Assembly (NCBI RefSeq): GCF_031886125.1 | Contig: NZ_CP119391.1 | Coordinates: 806,001 to 870,000 of the forward strand | Direction of reading: 5' to 3' | Length of the DNA: 64,000 bases | Source: Halomonas piscis | Lineage (GTDB): Bacteria; Pseudomonadota; Gammaproteobacteria; Pseudomonadales; Halomonadaceae | Part shown: piece by piece, positions 63,764 to 64,000 of the stretch | Layout: the number at the start of each line of letters is the position of its first letter | How positions within the stretch are numbered: the stretch's first letter is position 1 | The notes under the pieces: model-generated | Database searches by the model: none | Told to the model about the DNA's origin: nothing | What the model saw: the letters and a program-made list of their open reading frames with translations, nothing else | Program-made: the position numbers and the translations under genes

Positions 63764-64000
63764 TCACTCTCCCAGGGTAAAGCGGGCGACGTTATTGGCG
63801 CCGGCGTGCCGGGCAAGGTCGATGACCTCGCCCCGGTAGCGCAGCTCGACGCCGGTAGCGTTGCCGACGGTTAAACGAAACGGCGGCTGGCCTTCCACGC
63901 TGGCTTCGGTGCCGGGCTCTTGCAGGCCGACAAATACGCGGTTGTCGCCGGCATCGAAAATTTCCGTCCACGATTGCTGATTGAACGTCAGCGCCAGGGT
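63764..64000 (-). CDS. rodZ: RodZ, C-terminal part (runs off the window)
   Basis: An open frame enters from the window edge and stops at TGA 63766-63764. Its 78 residues read [20 protein letters not shown], then [32 protein letters not shown] and [21 protein letters not shown]. This is the periplasmic C-terminal beta domain (DUF4115) of the MreB-binding morphology protein RodZ. The gene order rodZ-ispG-hisS supports it. The HTH and membrane segment lie outside. Confidence 0.88.
   Translation of the reverse strand, partial: TLALTFNQQSWTEIFDAGDNRVFVGLQEPGTEASVEGQPPFRLTVGNATGVELRYRGEVIDLARHAGANNVARFTLGE

Noticed and set aside
61347..63839. Plus-strand open frame of 830 codons opposite hisS and ispG
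   Set aside because: Shadow of two recognised genes; no family resemblance and no ribosome site.

Overview
The window is GC-rich DNA from a gammaproteobacterium, most likely Halomonadaceae or a close relative in Oceanospirillales. This is inferred from gene content and order (def-fmt-rsmB-trkA-trkH, dprA-tsaC-hemF-aroE, hisS-ispG next to rodZ, yfgM-bamB-der, a bioBFHCDA operon, aceK) and from protein character; no rRNA is present to confirm it. I recognised no tRNA, rRNA or CRISPR array.

Layout. 1-3.7 kb: 5' end of an outer-membrane porin, a CIA30-domain protein, aceK and a sirtuin deacylase. 3.7-9.5 kb: torC-torA (TMAO respiration) followed on the same strand by menA, and a second UbiA-family prenyltransferase reading away from torC; an FNR-like box lies in the divergent gap. 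9.5-15.3 kb: a complete six-gene biotin operon behind two mirror-image BirA-type operators, with an IS4-family element just upstream. 16.9-34 kb: mostly core genes (tRNA modification, transporters, TrkAH potassium uptake, dodecin, rsmB/fmt/def, LysM protein, dprA, tsaC, hemF, aroE, M48 protease, DUF815 ATPase).

34.2-42.5 kb holds the most unusual locus: eight co-directional genes in nuo order (A, a fused cysteine-free NuoB/NuoD-like protein, H, J, K, L, M, N) with no NuoE, F, G or I. It looks like a complete complex I membrane arm whose redox peripheral arm has been replaced by one degenerate protein. 42.5-52.3 kb is an insertion-sequence pile-up: an ISL3-family relic, an IS5-family element with an A8 frameshift site, a second IS5-family element interrupted by an ISL3-family element with clean 8-bp duplications, then dsbG-like, dsbD, a response regulator and a sensor kinase cut by a second, inverted ISL3 copy. 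Beyond it a second copy of the IS5 element abuts a fragment of a doxX gene, so an IS-linked deletion probably removed the rest of the kinase and of doxX.

52.4-55.7 kb: yqjG, wrbA, a divergent lysR and a mliC-like lipoprotein gene. 55.8-57.9 kb: an IscB (OMEGA) element with a recognisable omega-RNA scaffold is inserted inside a glutathione S-transferase gene. Removing 1727 bp restores the reading frame exactly, so the guide (first 16 nt of gst) and the adjoining motif (ATGAAC) can be read directly. 57.9-64 kb: der, bamB, yfgM, hisS, ispG and the end of rodZ, all on the minus strand.

Two themes run through the window: quinone-linked and membrane energetics (torCA, menA, the complex I-like arm, Trk, quinone reductases), and heavy mobile-element remodelling limited to 15.3-16.8, 42.5-52.3 and 55.8-57.5 kb.
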